Positions 8,057 through 17,260 of a DNA stretch of 64,000 nucleotides are shown here, piece by piece. Source of the stretch: Lachnospiraceae bacterium 28-4. GTDB lineage: Bacteria; Bacillota; Clostridia; Lachnospirales; Lachnospiraceae. The DNA is taken from positions 853,548 through 917,547 of the forward strand of contig KE159599.1 of assembly GCA_000403275.2 (NCBI GenBank), read 5' to 3'. Positions within the stretch are counted from its first letter, which is position 1. Each line of letters begins with the position of its first letter. The notes below the pieces were generated by a model. That model was given only the letters and a program-made list of their open reading frames with translations. It searched no databases and was not told the DNA's origin. The translations under genes and the position numbers were made by a program.

Positions 8057-9835
8057 GAACGTTACGGCCCAGGGCAGGGCAAACCACAAAATCAGCACAT
8101 ACCTTGGCAAATAAGTGGGACCCAATATCACGGTCAGCCATAGCAAAAATATCATGGCAAAGGGCAGCAAACGCCCATAATCCCTTCTATAAAAAGCATA
8201 CCCAGCCAGAAACGCAAATATCCAGAAAAGAAAGCCCGGAGAAAACAACATGGAAATCAGCGGTATCTTCTGCTGGGCGATTTCCAGCGACATTCTCCGA
8301 TACCATTCGTTCAGCCAGGGAATCTTGCTTTCCCTCGTTCCCGGCTGTTCCACCTCATAACCGAAAAAGGAACTGTCTTCATAAGTAAATGTAAATACAC
8401 TGTTCCCTCTGTATACATCAATGACCGTATCCGGGTACCAGAATCCGTATGAAGTCATAAACCAGGCATTCAGATAAGTAAAGGGATGCCGTACCCCTGT
8501 TTTCAGCCAAAGGTTTCCGTATTTCGCCGGATCAGCAGCAAAGGCATCGTTTCGGAAACCTATCTTCACGCCATCGGATACTTTCGGCACATAACGGGAT
8601 AAAACCTCCTCCGGCAATATTTCGTAAAGTATCTCCTGTTCCTCTTCGCTCAGGCTTTCCTTATCATATTGATGAACCCTGGCCAGTTGCTGGATCGGCA
8701 CGGTAAGCATCTCCTGATTTTCCGAATCCTCCGCAGACAGGACAGATACCAGCCCGGCAGATGTCAGGAAATAAGCGGCAAAAATACCGCTCAGGCAAAT
8801 CACCAGTTTTTTCCGGCATCTCTTCATAAAAAAGAGAAGCAAGGGAACCAACGCCGCAAATGCATATGTTCCGTTATGCCGAAAACACATCATTACCCAT
8901 GCGCTGAAACAAAAAAACAGCGGTTTTTGCCATCCCGTAAAAAATTTTTCCCTTTCCCTCCCCATCTCATCCAAGGACAGTAGAAGCAAAAGCAGCGCTC
9001 CGGCAAAAATCCCGTCCTTGGCGGAACAAAGCGTAAACATAACAATCACCGGAAAAAAACCGAAATAAGCGGCTGTTGCCGCCCTCATCCAAAGCCTGAT
9101 TCCATGTTTTCTCATATAAGAAATTACAATCGTAAATACACCCGCCATCAGGCACATCTGAAAAAGGGTATAAACCGCAATGCCCGCATTATAAGAACCG
9201 AACAGCTTATTGGCTGCCGACAGAATTCCCCCTAAGAGCAGCACATGGGGCAGGGGATGATGGGTGGTAAAATTCCTCGTCTGCACCTGGATGAATTCAT
9301 CCTGAGCATCATATACAAAAAATCCGGGATATACGGCCAAAAACACCGGAAGCCAGCATAAGAGCAAAAAGCAGAACAAAATAACCGCTCGTTTCCTCAC
9401 GGAAAGGCTTTCCCATCTCTCCGCCGCTCTTTCCGGCACGAAAAAACTCCCGGGAATCTCTTTACTTTCTGCCAACAGTTCCCATCCCTTGCATATCCAA
9501 AGAGAAAAAATTACAGCCCAGACCGCCGCTGCCAGCCACATCATTCCATCGCTGAAATCCACATTTTCCGCCCGTTCCAAAGCTGCCCCAAAAGCAAGGC
9601 ACAGCGAAAAAGCACCTCCCAACAGCGCCGATGCTATCTTCTCACGCCCATTCCTGTTTTCGCTTCCCTTCGCCGCCCTGTCCGTCATCCTCCATAATGC
9701 AGCCCAGACAAAAATGCCAAACCAACTATTGCTTAGGGCAAGTCCGTTTCCCTTCAGGTTCAATAGATAAGGCAGACAAAAAGTCCCTGCAAAAGCCAGC
9801 CCGGCACTTGCCCATCCGCTCATTTTGGGCCCCAT
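8051..9835 (-). CDS. DUF6020-like multi-pass membrane protein (possible GT-C glycosyltransferase)
   Basis: This is a large membrane protein of about 594 residues. It has an acidic/aromatic motif YPGFFVYDAQDEF followed by THHPLPHVLL between hydrophobic helices, features shared by the DUF6020 group of Firmicute membrane proteins that resemble GT-C enzymes. I infer use of a polyprenyl-phosphate sugar as donor, in keeping with the GtrA and GtrB-like genes upstream. No catalytic assignment is certain. The frame is open to ATG 9937, which would overlap the previous gene by 17 bases. However, the 34 extra codons are AT-rich, use codons unlike the rest, and cover three hairpins. I therefore favour ATG 9835; 9937 remains possible. 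Confidence 0.78.
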   Translation of the reverse strand: MGPKMSGWASAGLAFAGTFCLPYLLNLKGNGLALSNSWFGIFVWAALWRMTDRAAKGSENRNGREKIASALLGGAFSLCLAFGAALERAENVDFSDGMMWLAAAVWAVIFSLWICKGWELLAESKEIPGSFFVPERAAERWESLSVRKRAVILFCFLLLCWLPVFLAVYPGFFVYDAQDEFIQVQTRNFTTHHPLPHVLLLGGILSAANKLFGSYNAGIAVYTLFQMCLMAGVFTIVISYMRKHGIRLWMRAATAAYFGFFPVIVMFTLCSAKDGIFAGALLLLLLSLDEMGREREKFFTGWQKPLFFCFSAWVMMCFRHNGTYAFAALVPLLLFFMKRCRKKLVICLSGIFAAYFLTSAGLVSVLSAEDSENQEMLTVPIQQLARVHQYDKESLSEEEQEILYEILPEEVLSRYVPKVSDGVKIGFRNDAFAADPAKYGNLWLKTGVRHPFTYLNAWFMTSYGFWYPDTVIDVYRGNSVFTFTYEDSSFFGYEVEQPGTRESKIPWLNEWYRRMSLEIAQQKIPLISMLFSPGFLFWIFAFLAGYAFYRRDYGRLLPFAMIFLLWLTVILGPTYLPRYVLILWFALPWAVTFL

Positions 9836-9840
9836 TTCTA

Positions 9841-9914
9841 CGCGGCTTTCCGCGCGTGTCAAGTTTGTGGATGCCCCGCAGATACAAACTTTGGATCGAA
9901 AATTTTTTATTTTC
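9841..9914 (-). promoter_or_regulatory. Short leader with three consecutive hairpins before the DUF6020-like gene
   Basis: Three perfect inverted repeats lie in 74 bases: GAAAAT/ATTTTC at 9898-9914 (5-base loop), AAGTTTGT/ACAAACTT at 9861-9891 (15-base loop), and CGCGG/CCGCG at 9841-9854 (4-base loop). On the minus strand the last hairpin contains the only ribosome-binding-site-like run (GGAAAG) ahead of ATG 9835. The segment is non-coding if 9835 is the start. Whether it is a regulatory RNA structure is inference. Confidence 0.35.
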
Positions 9915-9920
9915 AATCTT

Positions 9921-11408
9921 CTATTCCATTTCATCATTGATCGTTTCCCTAATCACATACTGTGGAGAATTATTCATGGAAATATACATCCTTCCCACAT
10001 ATTCCCCTACTAATCCCAACATTACCATCATCATCCCGCCCATGAACACGACAGCCGCCATAAGAGAGCTGAAACCCATCGGCACATTAGGATTCACCAG
10101 TCTTTTCACCACGGTATATATCCCATACAAAAACCCGCCCACCGAACAAACTGCCCCTAAGGCCGTGGCCAGCCGCAGCGGTTTTACGCTGAACGCCGTA
10201 AATCCGTTGAACCACAGGCCGATCAGCTTGCCAAAAGTATACCCCGAAGTCCCGATTTCCCTCTCCCTGTGGCAAACCGTCACATTACTGATCCTCTTTG
10301 TCGTCCGCAGAACCAAACCAATCACATAGGGATAGGCGTTGGTATACCTTTTTATTTCCTCCACCACAAAACGTTTTGCCGCAAAATAACTGGAAACATA
10401 CAAATCCTTTGGTTTCCCCAGCATAATATGCGCCATCTCCTCATTCACCCAGCTGCCGAAATTGCGAAACAAGGAATGTTTCTTATGCTCATATTTCGCA
10501 TATACCACATCGGAACCCTTTTCAATCTCTTCCAGCAGTTTGCCTGCCTCCGCTGCCGGTGTCTGTCCATCATCATCCAGACAAATAACCACATCTCCTT
10601 TGACCTGATGAAATCCAGCCATCAAAGCCGCATGCTGTCCAAAATTACGAGCCAGGTTCACTCCTTTCACCCTCCGGTCCTGCTGGCAGAGTTTTCTGAT
10701 CACAGAAAATGTATCGTCCGGCGAACAATCATTTACCAGTATTATTTCATAATCGTATTCCCTTCCCTGCTCCCTTAGCGCCTCCATTGTTTCCCCAATC
10801 TCCTCCGTTACTTTGGGAAGCGTCAATTCGGAACGATAGCAGGGGATAACAAAACTAATTAATTTGTTCTTGTTCTCTGCTGAACAATATAAAGACATAA
10901 GCAGCATATCCTTCCTTTCCCCATCGGAGCATTCCACATCTTTCAATACCCTTTCCTCCGTAAACCCGGCTCTCCGGTAACTTCTGACCGCCGCATCGTT
11001 ATCGGTAAACACGCGTAGAATCAGGCGTTTCAGTCCCATTACGGAAAACGCATACTCTACGGCCAGTCCGGCCGCTTCCGTACCGTATCCTTTTCCCAGC
11101 GCATCATCCTCTCCCAAAAAGATTCCATATTCGGCTTCTTTTTTTTCCCCATCAATATCCCGAAAGTATACGCTTCCTACCGGGCGCATCCCTTCTTTCT
11201 CGCAGATGATAAACTGAACTGCCTTTCCCGTATCAATCATCGTCTTGATCCAGCCGCGATGCCCTTCCACAGTAAAAGGTTCCCGGTAAATAAAGCGTTT
11301 TTTTACCCTTTCCCGGTTCCTCCATTCCACGATTCGATCCGTATCTTCATATTCCATTGTTCTCAAAACGATCTGAGAGCCTTCTATTCTCCTTTTCCGG
11401 GTCAACAT
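9921..11408 (-). CDS. GNAT acetyltransferase fused to GtrB-like polyprenyl-phosphate glycosyltransferase
   Basis: This 495-residue protein has two recognisable parts. Residues 1-175 are a RimJ/RimL-type GNAT domain: RIVEWRNRERVKK near the N-terminus, then the acetyl-CoA loop DALGKGYGTEAAG and RSYRRAGFTEE. Residues 184 to about 400 are a GT2 domain of the DPM1/GtrB kind: FVIPCYRSELTLPKV, NDCSPDDTF, LARNFGQHAAL and the metal site VICLDDDGQTP. Two hydrophobic helices follow near 405-475. GtrB-like enzymes load a sugar onto polyprenyl phosphate. With the WecE-like aminotransferase two genes upstream, I infer that one polypeptide N-acetylates the 4-amino sugar and transfers it to the lipid. A PseH-like role for the GNAT part is an alternative. 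The start follows the preceding stop TAG at 11411-11409 without a gap. Confidence 0.88.
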   Translation of the reverse strand: MLTRKRRIEGSQIVLRTMEYEDTDRIVEWRNRERVKKRFIYREPFTVEGHRGWIKTMIDTGKAVQFIICEKEGMRPVGSVYFRDIDGEKKEAEYGIFLGEDDALGKGYGTEAAGLAVEYAFSVMGLKRLILRVFTDNDAAVRSYRRAGFTEERVLKDVECSDGERKDMLLMSLYCSAENKNKLISFVIPCYRSELTLPKVTEEIGETMEALREQGREYDYEIILVNDCSPDDTFSVIRKLCQQDRRVKGVNLARNFGQHAALMAGFHQVKGDVVICLDDDGQTPAAEAGKLLEEIEKGSDVVYAKYEHKKHSLFRNFGSWVNEEMAHIMLGKPKDLYVSSYFAAKRFVVEEIKRYTNAYPYVIGLVLRTTKRISNVTVCHREREIGTSGYTFGKLIGLWFNGFTAFSVKPLRLATALGAVCSVGGFLYGIYTVVKRLVNPNVPMGFSSLMAAVVFMGGMMMVMLGLVGEYVGRMYISMNNSPQYVIRETINDEME

Positions 11409-13247
11409 CTATCTGTCCTCCGCCTTTATCCGATATACGCCAATGATATCTTCTATCTTATCCACCAGTTCCACTCTTACACCGGTTCCGCGTTCCTGAA
11501 AGTAAGCGGCGATCCCGTCCGCCCCCTTCTCTAACTCTGCCATCACATATATATTTTCCTGTTCCAGCAGTCCTCTTTCTATGGAACTTATTCCAAATTG
11601 CTCCAGTTTTTTCTTCTGAGAAGGACTTTTTACCAGCCATCCTCCCATAAGGTCATAGTTCGCCAGCCCGTTATCCACTCCCACAAACATTTTTTCCGAG
11701 TAGGGTGTTGCCGTATACGGTTCTGAGGGATAAGAAACGGCAGAATACACATCCTGAAAATAAAAACAGTCTTTATGAGTTTTTCCGTATTCCTTCATTC
11801 CCTCATAGACGCCGTTCGCTATCTCCCGATTATGAAACTCCCTGTCAACAGTATTAACCTTCCCCGGAACCGCCAGCACTGCTGTCAATGTCAGCATAAC
11901 CGGAAAAAGAAAGAAATACCCCGCTCCTTCCAAAAAAAGCATCCCCATAAGAATCACTAATTCCATCATGTATAAAGAATGGGTAATCCTTACCGGCTCT
12001 CTCCCTCTCATCAGGATAAACATCCAAAGAGCTGTTCTGACCGCGGCCAGAAAAAAAAGAAAGAAAGCATTCCTTCCTATATGAGCCCTCCTCTTTCCGT
12101 TCACATTCCGGCTCTTCCTCAACCCGGCCAGAAAAACAGCGGCATATCCCAGAATCACCATATAATTCCATGGATAGTCATCCTGTACGGCGGAATCCCT
12201 TCCTTCCCTGTGAAAAATCCGATATCGATACCATCTGAGGCTTTCTTTGAAACGATCTGCCGCATTCCCGGCAGATTTTCCAGTTTCCGCCTGATACCGT
12301 ACCACAGCGTCCAGCGTTTCCCCATTTAATGCATCATCCAGACCAAAATTATACTGATCCAGCAGCACGTCTTTTGCTTTCTCCGTCATCCCCAGCTCTT
12401 CATACAGCTCTTCGTTTCCTTCATAAGAAGGAATCCCCTGGAAATCATAGAGTTCTGTTCTGCTGTTAAAGAACTCCACATAGGGCTTCCACTCACCGCC
12501 AAAAGCGATTCCATTGGCTATCCAGGAAACTGCCATCCCTGCCAGTACAGCCCCCAGAACCGTAAAATATTTTTTATAATTTTCTCTTGTAAAAATCCTC
12601 TCTTCCACCGACCATCGGTACAATCCGGCCACACATAAAAGCGGCATAAGCAATCCCATCATTTCCGTCCGCAGTTGAAAAGACAACACCGCTAAAAGAA
12701 TGGATGGTATGTTCCGCTGGATAAAACGTCCCACCGTTTTCCCTTCCGGCACAACCTCCTCTTCAGAAAAGGCCGAATTCTCCTGCGAAGTCAAAAACAA
12801 AAACGCCGCAGCAGCAGAAAGCAAGGCGGATGTCACCGTATATTGCACAAAAACCAGATGCTCCAGAAACAATCCGCAGACCCCGGTCACTTCCGCCGCC
12901 GCCAAAAAGATTTTTCCCTGCGTTCTCTTGCAAAAGCAAAGGCTCCGTTCCATTATCAACCACAAACAACCATACTGGCACAGGCATAAAAAAATTCCAT
13001 ACACCGGCATCCTTGGAAATATCCGGTATCCCAGGCTGATTGCCAGGCTCAGGGGATATAGCACCTGTATGTTATGCCCCTCCGGTTCTCCGGTATACAC
13101 GCCGGCCATCAAATCCTTTATCAGCACATCATCATTTAAATCATAATAATAATCATAGCGGACGCCCACAAACAGCAATAAACCCAACAGAAAAGCAGAG
13201 GCCAATATGAAATTCTCATATTTTTTATAAAAATCTTTAAACCCCAT
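11409..13247 (-). CDS. Large multi-pass membrane protein, GT-C-like, unknown specificity
   Basis: This 612-residue protein has roughly ten hydrophobic helices in its first two thirds and a soluble C-terminal region of about 150 residues. After the first helix comes the acidic stretch RYDYYYDLNDDVLIKDL, placed where GT-C glycosyltransferases carry their catalytic acidic loop. I do not recognise a named family. It lies between the GNAT-GtrB fusion and the WecE-like gene, overlapping the latter by 11 bp, so it is probably co-expressed and may be the acceptor-specific transferase that uses the polyprenyl-linked sugar. Confidence that this is a gene is high; the function is inferred from topology and neighbours. 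Confidence 0.8.
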   Translation of the reverse strand: MGFKDFYKKYENFILASAFLLGLLLFVGVRYDYYYDLNDDVLIKDLMAGVYTGEPEGHNIQVLYPLSLAISLGYRIFPRMPVYGIFLCLCQYGCLWLIMERSLCFCKRTQGKIFLAAAEVTGVCGLFLEHLVFVQYTVTSALLSAAAAFLFLTSQENSAFSEEEVVPEGKTVGRFIQRNIPSILLAVLSFQLRTEMMGLLMPLLCVAGLYRWSVEERIFTRENYKKYFTVLGAVLAGMAVSWIANGIAFGGEWKPYVEFFNSRTELYDFQGIPSYEGNEELYEELGMTEKAKDVLLDQYNFGLDDALNGETLDAVVRYQAETGKSAGNAADRFKESLRWYRYRIFHREGRDSAVQDDYPWNYMVILGYAAVFLAGLRKSRNVNGKRRAHIGRNAFFLFFLAAVRTALWMFILMRGREPVRITHSLYMMELVILMGMLFLEGAGYFFLFPVMLTLTAVLAVPGKVNTVDREFHNREIANGVYEGMKEYGKTHKDCFYFQDVYSAVSYPSEPYTATPYSEKMFVGVDNGLANYDLMGGWLVKSPSQKKKLEQFGISSIERGLLEQENIYVMAELEKGADGIAAYFQERGTGVRVELVDKIEDIIGVYRIKAEDR

Positions 13248-14367
13248 AAAATTCCTTTACTTTACGGCTGATATATTCCGCTTCCTCTTCCGTCAGCTTA
13301 TAGAACATGGGCAGCCGCAAGATTCTCTCGCTTTCCCTCGTCGTATACTGATCTTCCCCGCAAAAGCGCCCGAAGCGAATGCCGGCCGGAGCTGTATGGA
13401 GGGGAACATAATGAAATACCGACAATATTCCGTTTTCTTTCAGGAAGTGAATCAATGCGGTTCGCTCTTCCAGATCCTTTGTCTTAATGTAAAACATGTG
13501 TCCGTTATGGATACACCCTTCCGGAATAAAAGGAAGTTCTATTTTCCCCGCATCTTCCAGAGATTTCAAATTATCATAATAGTTCTTCCATCTTGCCAGC
13601 CGAACTTCATTGATCTCATCTGCCAGCTCCAGTTGCGCATATAAATAAGCGGCGTTCATATCGCTGGGCAGATAAGAGGAGCCATAATTCATCCAACGGT
13701 ACTTGTCCACCTGCCCGCGGAAATATTTGCTCCGATCCGTACCTTTTTCCCTAAGGATCTCCGCCTTCTCCACATATCCTCCATCCCGTATGAGCAAAGC
13801 GCCTCCTTCTCCCATACTGTAATTCTTTGTTTCATGGAAGCTGAAGCAGCCAAAATCCCCGATCGTTCCCAGCGCTTTTCCCTTATAAGAGGCCATCATT
13901 CCCTGCGCAGCATCTTCCACCACAAAAAGTCCGTGTTCTTTGGCAATCTCCATGATCTTATCCATCTCGCAGCCCACGCCGGCATAATGAACCACCGCAA
14001 TCGCTTTCGTCCTCTCCGTAATCGCTGCTTCAATCTTATTTTCATCGATATTCATCGTATCCGGGCGAATATCCACAAACACAGCCTTCGCTCCCCGGAG
14101 TACAAAAGCATCTGCCGTGGAAACAAAAGTGTAAGAAGGCATAATTACCTCATCCCCCGGTTCGATATCCGCCAGCAAAGCGGCCATTTCTAACGCATGG
14201 GTACAGGAAGTGGTCAGAAGACATTTTTCCGTTCCCGTTTTTTCTTCTATCCACCGGCTGCATTTCATAGTAAATGAACCGTCCCCGCAAATTTTTTCAT
14301 TTTCCACCGCCTGTCTGATATACTCCATCTCTTTTCCCGTATAAGGGGGTACGTTAAAGCTGATCAT
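13237..14367 (-). CDS. rffA: WecE/RffA-like dTDP-4-amino-4,6-dideoxygalactose transaminase
   Basis: This 376-residue DegT-family aminotransferase is unusually close to enterobacterial WecE (RffA). It shares the opening FNVPPYTGKEMEYI, the phrase GDEVIMPSYTFVSTADAFVLRG, VVEDAAQGMMASYKGKALG around the PLP aspartate, the lysine site CFSFHETKNYSMGEGG, and KGTDRSKYFRGQVDKYRW. Length is also the same. WecE turns dTDP-4-keto-6-deoxyglucose into dTDP-4-amino-4,6-dideoxy-D-galactose. The GNAT domain two genes downstream could then give the N-acetyl sugar. No RmlA/RmlB genes are in the window, so the keto substrate must be made elsewhere. Confidence 0.93.
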   Translation of the reverse strand: MISFNVPPYTGKEMEYIRQAVENEKICGDGSFTMKCSRWIEEKTGTEKCLLTTSCTHALEMAALLADIEPGDEVIMPSYTFVSTADAFVLRGAKAVFVDIRPDTMNIDENKIEAAITERTKAIAVVHYAGVGCEMDKIMEIAKEHGLFVVEDAAQGMMASYKGKALGTIGDFGCFSFHETKNYSMGEGGALLIRDGGYVEKAEILREKGTDRSKYFRGQVDKYRWMNYGSSYLPSDMNAAYLYAQLELADEINEVRLARWKNYYDNLKSLEDAGKIELPFIPEGCIHNGHMFYIKTKDLEERTALIHFLKENGILSVFHYVPLHTAPAGIRFGRFCGEDQYTTRESERILRLPMFYKLTEEEAEYISRKVKEFYGV

Positions 14368-14382
14368 ATATTTCCTCCCATC

Positions 14383-16107
14383 CTAAAGTAACCGATATAC
14401 TTTATAACAACTGTTTTCATATATACACGTATAATGATATTCCGCAATATAATCCAGAATCAAATCTGTTTTCTCCCCTTCCACTATATCCCTCCCAGGT
14501 TCATTATGCAAGATAATATCAGGATTCCATTCCAACTCTTTCAGCGCTCTATCCAATTCCCCATAACTATTGCTGGGAATCTCCGGCCATGTGGTAAAAA
14601 TGGCTGAAGGCGTGTCCAGAATATAACTCAGTCCCGGAGCGTCCCCCCAGAACAGAAGAGGTTTCTCCCCCACGCCGTTCTTTCCGCAAAAATCGATCAA
14701 CCCCGTAAGGCTTTCCGCATTTTCCTCCGTGGTATACATTCCTTTCAGCACCGGACTGTTATTCACCGTATACAGACGTTCTTCTCCGTAGATTCCATCC
14801 CTGAACACATAATGGCATCCAAACCCGATCCCCTGAACCAATGTCATAAAAAGAATCAGACCTGCAAAAGCCTGCCAGGGGAAATGAATACTCTTATTCC
14901 CCGTTTTTTTCCATAAGAGCCAGCACATCCACCAAGTATAAGGAGCAAGCAAAAACATATTGTTCATATTCTGATACGTATAATTATTGCTTCCCAACGG
15001 CGTAACCAACAAAATAACAAGAACCGCTGCCGACAGAATCCGTTCCTTCCGTCCTCCGGAAACCAGTCCGCCCAGCCCTGCCATACAACATATCAACGTT
15101 AAAATCAAAAACAACATCATCCATTGGAAAACGCATCCCTCGTTATAATAACGGAGAGAAAACATTCCCCTTCCCAGATAAAAACGAAGCAGCACAAGGA
15201 TACCGGCGCAGTAAAGAATCTTTTTCGCTTTCTCATACCTGCCCCTGCCAACCAGAAACATCACAAACCCCGCCGCCATGCAAGGCACCATATATACCAT
15301 CCATCGCCCTCCTGCCGCATAAGCGGAGACCGTAGCGGATATCATGCCGGCCAATGTATAATCCGAAGCTTCTCCGGTCATTCCGAATAAGCTTTCTATC
15401 ATTCCTGTAAAAGCGCCTCCCCCATATTTCAGCACGATAACAAGAAGCACGCTTCCCACCCCCGCCAGATATCCGGCCAGGCACAGCCCTGTCTGTCTTG
15501 CTACCGCCACCCCTTTTTCATGTTTCAGCCATCCGGCATACCAAACTACCACAATTAGCGCCGCCTCCACCAGATTAGGAAACCGCACCATGACATTCAG
15601 CCCCAGGCAAATACCTGCCCCCAAAAACCAAATATCTTTCTCTTCCAAAAGGGCCTTGCACAAAAAGACAGCCCCCGCTGCAAAGAAGAAATATGTCAGA
15701 TAATTATAAAGAATCGTCGTCGGACACCAGCACAGACTGAGCGCTGTCACTTCCCCCAAAAATACGAGCCCAAAAGGCATCCACCGGGACAGGGCATAAT
15801 AGCAGATCATCGCAATCGCCGATACCAGCAATCCAGTATAAAAATTCATTCCCAGCAATGTATTCCCCATGGGCAGTTTCAATAAAAATGCTCCTGCTAT
15901 ATTAGCCAGGTAAGTAGCCAGTACCCAGGTAATATCCATTTCTCCCATAAAGCGATAATATCCCAGGGAATACGTCGTATCCGAAACGTCAATTCCATGA
16001 TGGATGAGAAGCAGGGGATAAATAAGCAGAATCGCCGGGAATATAACTCTTTCCGCAATTCGCTTTCCCTTATGCAGTTTTCTTTCCATTGCCACATCCA
16101 TTCCCAT
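14383..16107 (-). CDS. Large multi-pass membrane protein, GT-C-like
   Basis: This 574-residue integral membrane protein has an N-terminal helix followed by LIHHGIDVSDTTYSLGYYRF, an aspartate-containing loop in the position of the GT-C catalytic loop. Eight to ten more hydrophobic helices follow, and a soluble C-terminal end of about 120 residues. I do not recognise a specific family. The start at ATG 16107 has AAAGGGAG nine bases upstream; nearby ATGs at 16101 and 16089 are alternatives. Location between the acyltransferase and the WecE-like gene puts it in the same operon, so a role as a transferase using lipid-linked sugar outside the membrane is the best guess. Confidence 0.78.
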   Translation of the reverse strand: MGMDVAMERKLHKGKRIAERVIFPAILLIYPLLLIHHGIDVSDTTYSLGYYRFMGEMDITWVLATYLANIAGAFLLKLPMGNTLLGMNFYTGLLVSAIAMICYYALSRWMPFGLVFLGEVTALSLCWCPTTILYNYLTYFFFAAGAVFLCKALLEEKDIWFLGAGICLGLNVMVRFPNLVEAALIVVVWYAGWLKHEKGVAVARQTGLCLAGYLAGVGSVLLVIVLKYGGGAFTGMIESLFGMTGEASDYTLAGMISATVSAYAAGGRWMVYMVPCMAAGFVMFLVGRGRYEKAKKILYCAGILVLLRFYLGRGMFSLRYYNEGCVFQWMMLFLILTLICCMAGLGGLVSGGRKERILSAAVLVILLVTPLGSNNYTYQNMNNMFLLAPYTWWMCWLLWKKTGNKSIHFPWQAFAGLILFMTLVQGIGFGCHYVFRDGIYGEERLYTVNNSPVLKGMYTTEENAESLTGLIDFCGKNGVGEKPLLFWGDAPGLSYILDTPSAIFTTWPEIPSNSYGELDRALKELEWNPDIILHNEPGRDIVEGEKTDLILDYIAEYHYTCIYENSCYKVYRLL

Positions 16108-16122
16108 TGCCGCAAACTCCCT

Positions 16123-17253
16123 TTACCGGAATTCCCCGTCTACTCCGCGTATCCATGCCGATAATTTCCCTTTTCCTGAATATCTGCCGATAAACCGGAA
16201 GATATTCAACCGTATGGCATCAATAAAGCTTCCTGCCGCATAAACCACAAATACCGATACCAGCAGCCGGAATACAAATCCCAAAACACCTGTCTGCGCT
16301 GCCGGCCCTGTAAATTCCTCCATCCATCCTACCCATTCATTCCGTATATCGATATGTTCATGGAACAGATACACGCCAAAAGTAAGAGGGGATAGTTTAC
16401 AAATCAGTTCCGAAACCTTTCCTTTCGGAATCCTCACATAGCGGAATGCCATAAACAGTCCCGCCGCCCCCAGAAGACACAAAATAAAATTATAGTGATA
16501 AGGAACTTCCATATAATAAGCAAACTGTCCCGTTTTCGCATTTATCATATACAAGCCCGCCCCCATAGCAAAGATCAGCAGACAGCAGCCAATGTACAGC
16601 CTCCATGCTCTTTTTGCATCCTGGATAAACGGACATCCATAGAGCCTGATGTATGCTGCCAGAAGATATACGCACAAAAACCAGCCGAAATCATAGCCGA
16701 ACCGATCCATAGCAAACCGTATGGGGACAACGCTTTTCAGTCCGCAAAATAAAAGGAGCAGCCCTCCTGTCGTTATCTGCAACTGCTTCCTGCTCATCGC
16801 TTTTACCGCCGCATTTAATACCGGAGTAAATAAATACAAATATACGTAAGACGCCGCAAACCAATAATGCTCTGACTGTAACGGAAACAGGTACTGCTGC
16901 AGCCTGTAAATCCCGCTCTCCCCGCCTCCCACCGCCAAGCCGGAGCCCATCATAATCAGAGGTATCATAACCGCATAGAAAAGCACTTGGCACACCAGCG
17001 TCACAATCCTCTTTACCTTAAATCCGGCTTCCACCAGAAAATATCCGCTGATCATTACATATACATTAACGGCCACGATACAGAAAGATTCCACCAGCAT
17101 TCCGAGGAATCTGGCGCCCCCGCCTTCTCCTCCCGCCGTAAGAAGCATCCCCGTATGGTTCAAATAATGAAGCGTAACAACCATGAACATCGCTATGATG
17201 CGTAACAGCTCATAATTTGCCTGCCGCCCTTCCTGCTCTGTTTCTCTCTCCAT
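16123..17253 (-). CDS. Acyltransferase family 3 (OafA-like) membrane O-acyltransferase
   Basis: This 376-residue membrane protein belongs to acyltransferase family 3. The N-terminal signature ANYELLRIIAMFMVVTLHYLNH holds the family's Arg and His (read as LLRIIAMF and VTLHYLNH). About ten hydrophobic helices follow, with FGVYLFHEHIDIRN near the C-terminus, another family mark. It probably O-acetylates a sugar of the surface polysaccharide on the outer face of the membrane. I prefer ATG 17253, just after the GtrA stop, with AGGAG directly before it; ATG 17277 would overlap gtrA by 17 bases. Confidence 0.9.
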   Translation of the reverse strand: MERETEQEGRQANYELLRIIAMFMVVTLHYLNHTGMLLTAGGEGGGARFLGMLVESFCIVAVNVYVMISGYFLVEAGFKVKRIVTLVCQVLFYAVMIPLIMMGSGLAVGGGESGIYRLQQYLFPLQSEHYWFAASYVYLYLFTPVLNAAVKAMSRKQLQITTGGLLLLFCGLKSVVPIRFAMDRFGYDFGWFLCVYLLAAYIRLYGCPFIQDAKRAWRLYIGCCLLIFAMGAGLYMINAKTGQFAYYMEVPYHYNFILCLLGAAGLFMAFRYVRIPKGKVSELICKLSPLTFGVYLFHEHIDIRNEWVGWMEEFTGPAAQTGVLGFVFRLLVSVFVVYAAGSFIDAIRLNIFRFIGRYSGKGKLSAWIRGVDGEFR

Positions 17254-17260
17254 ATTCTCC

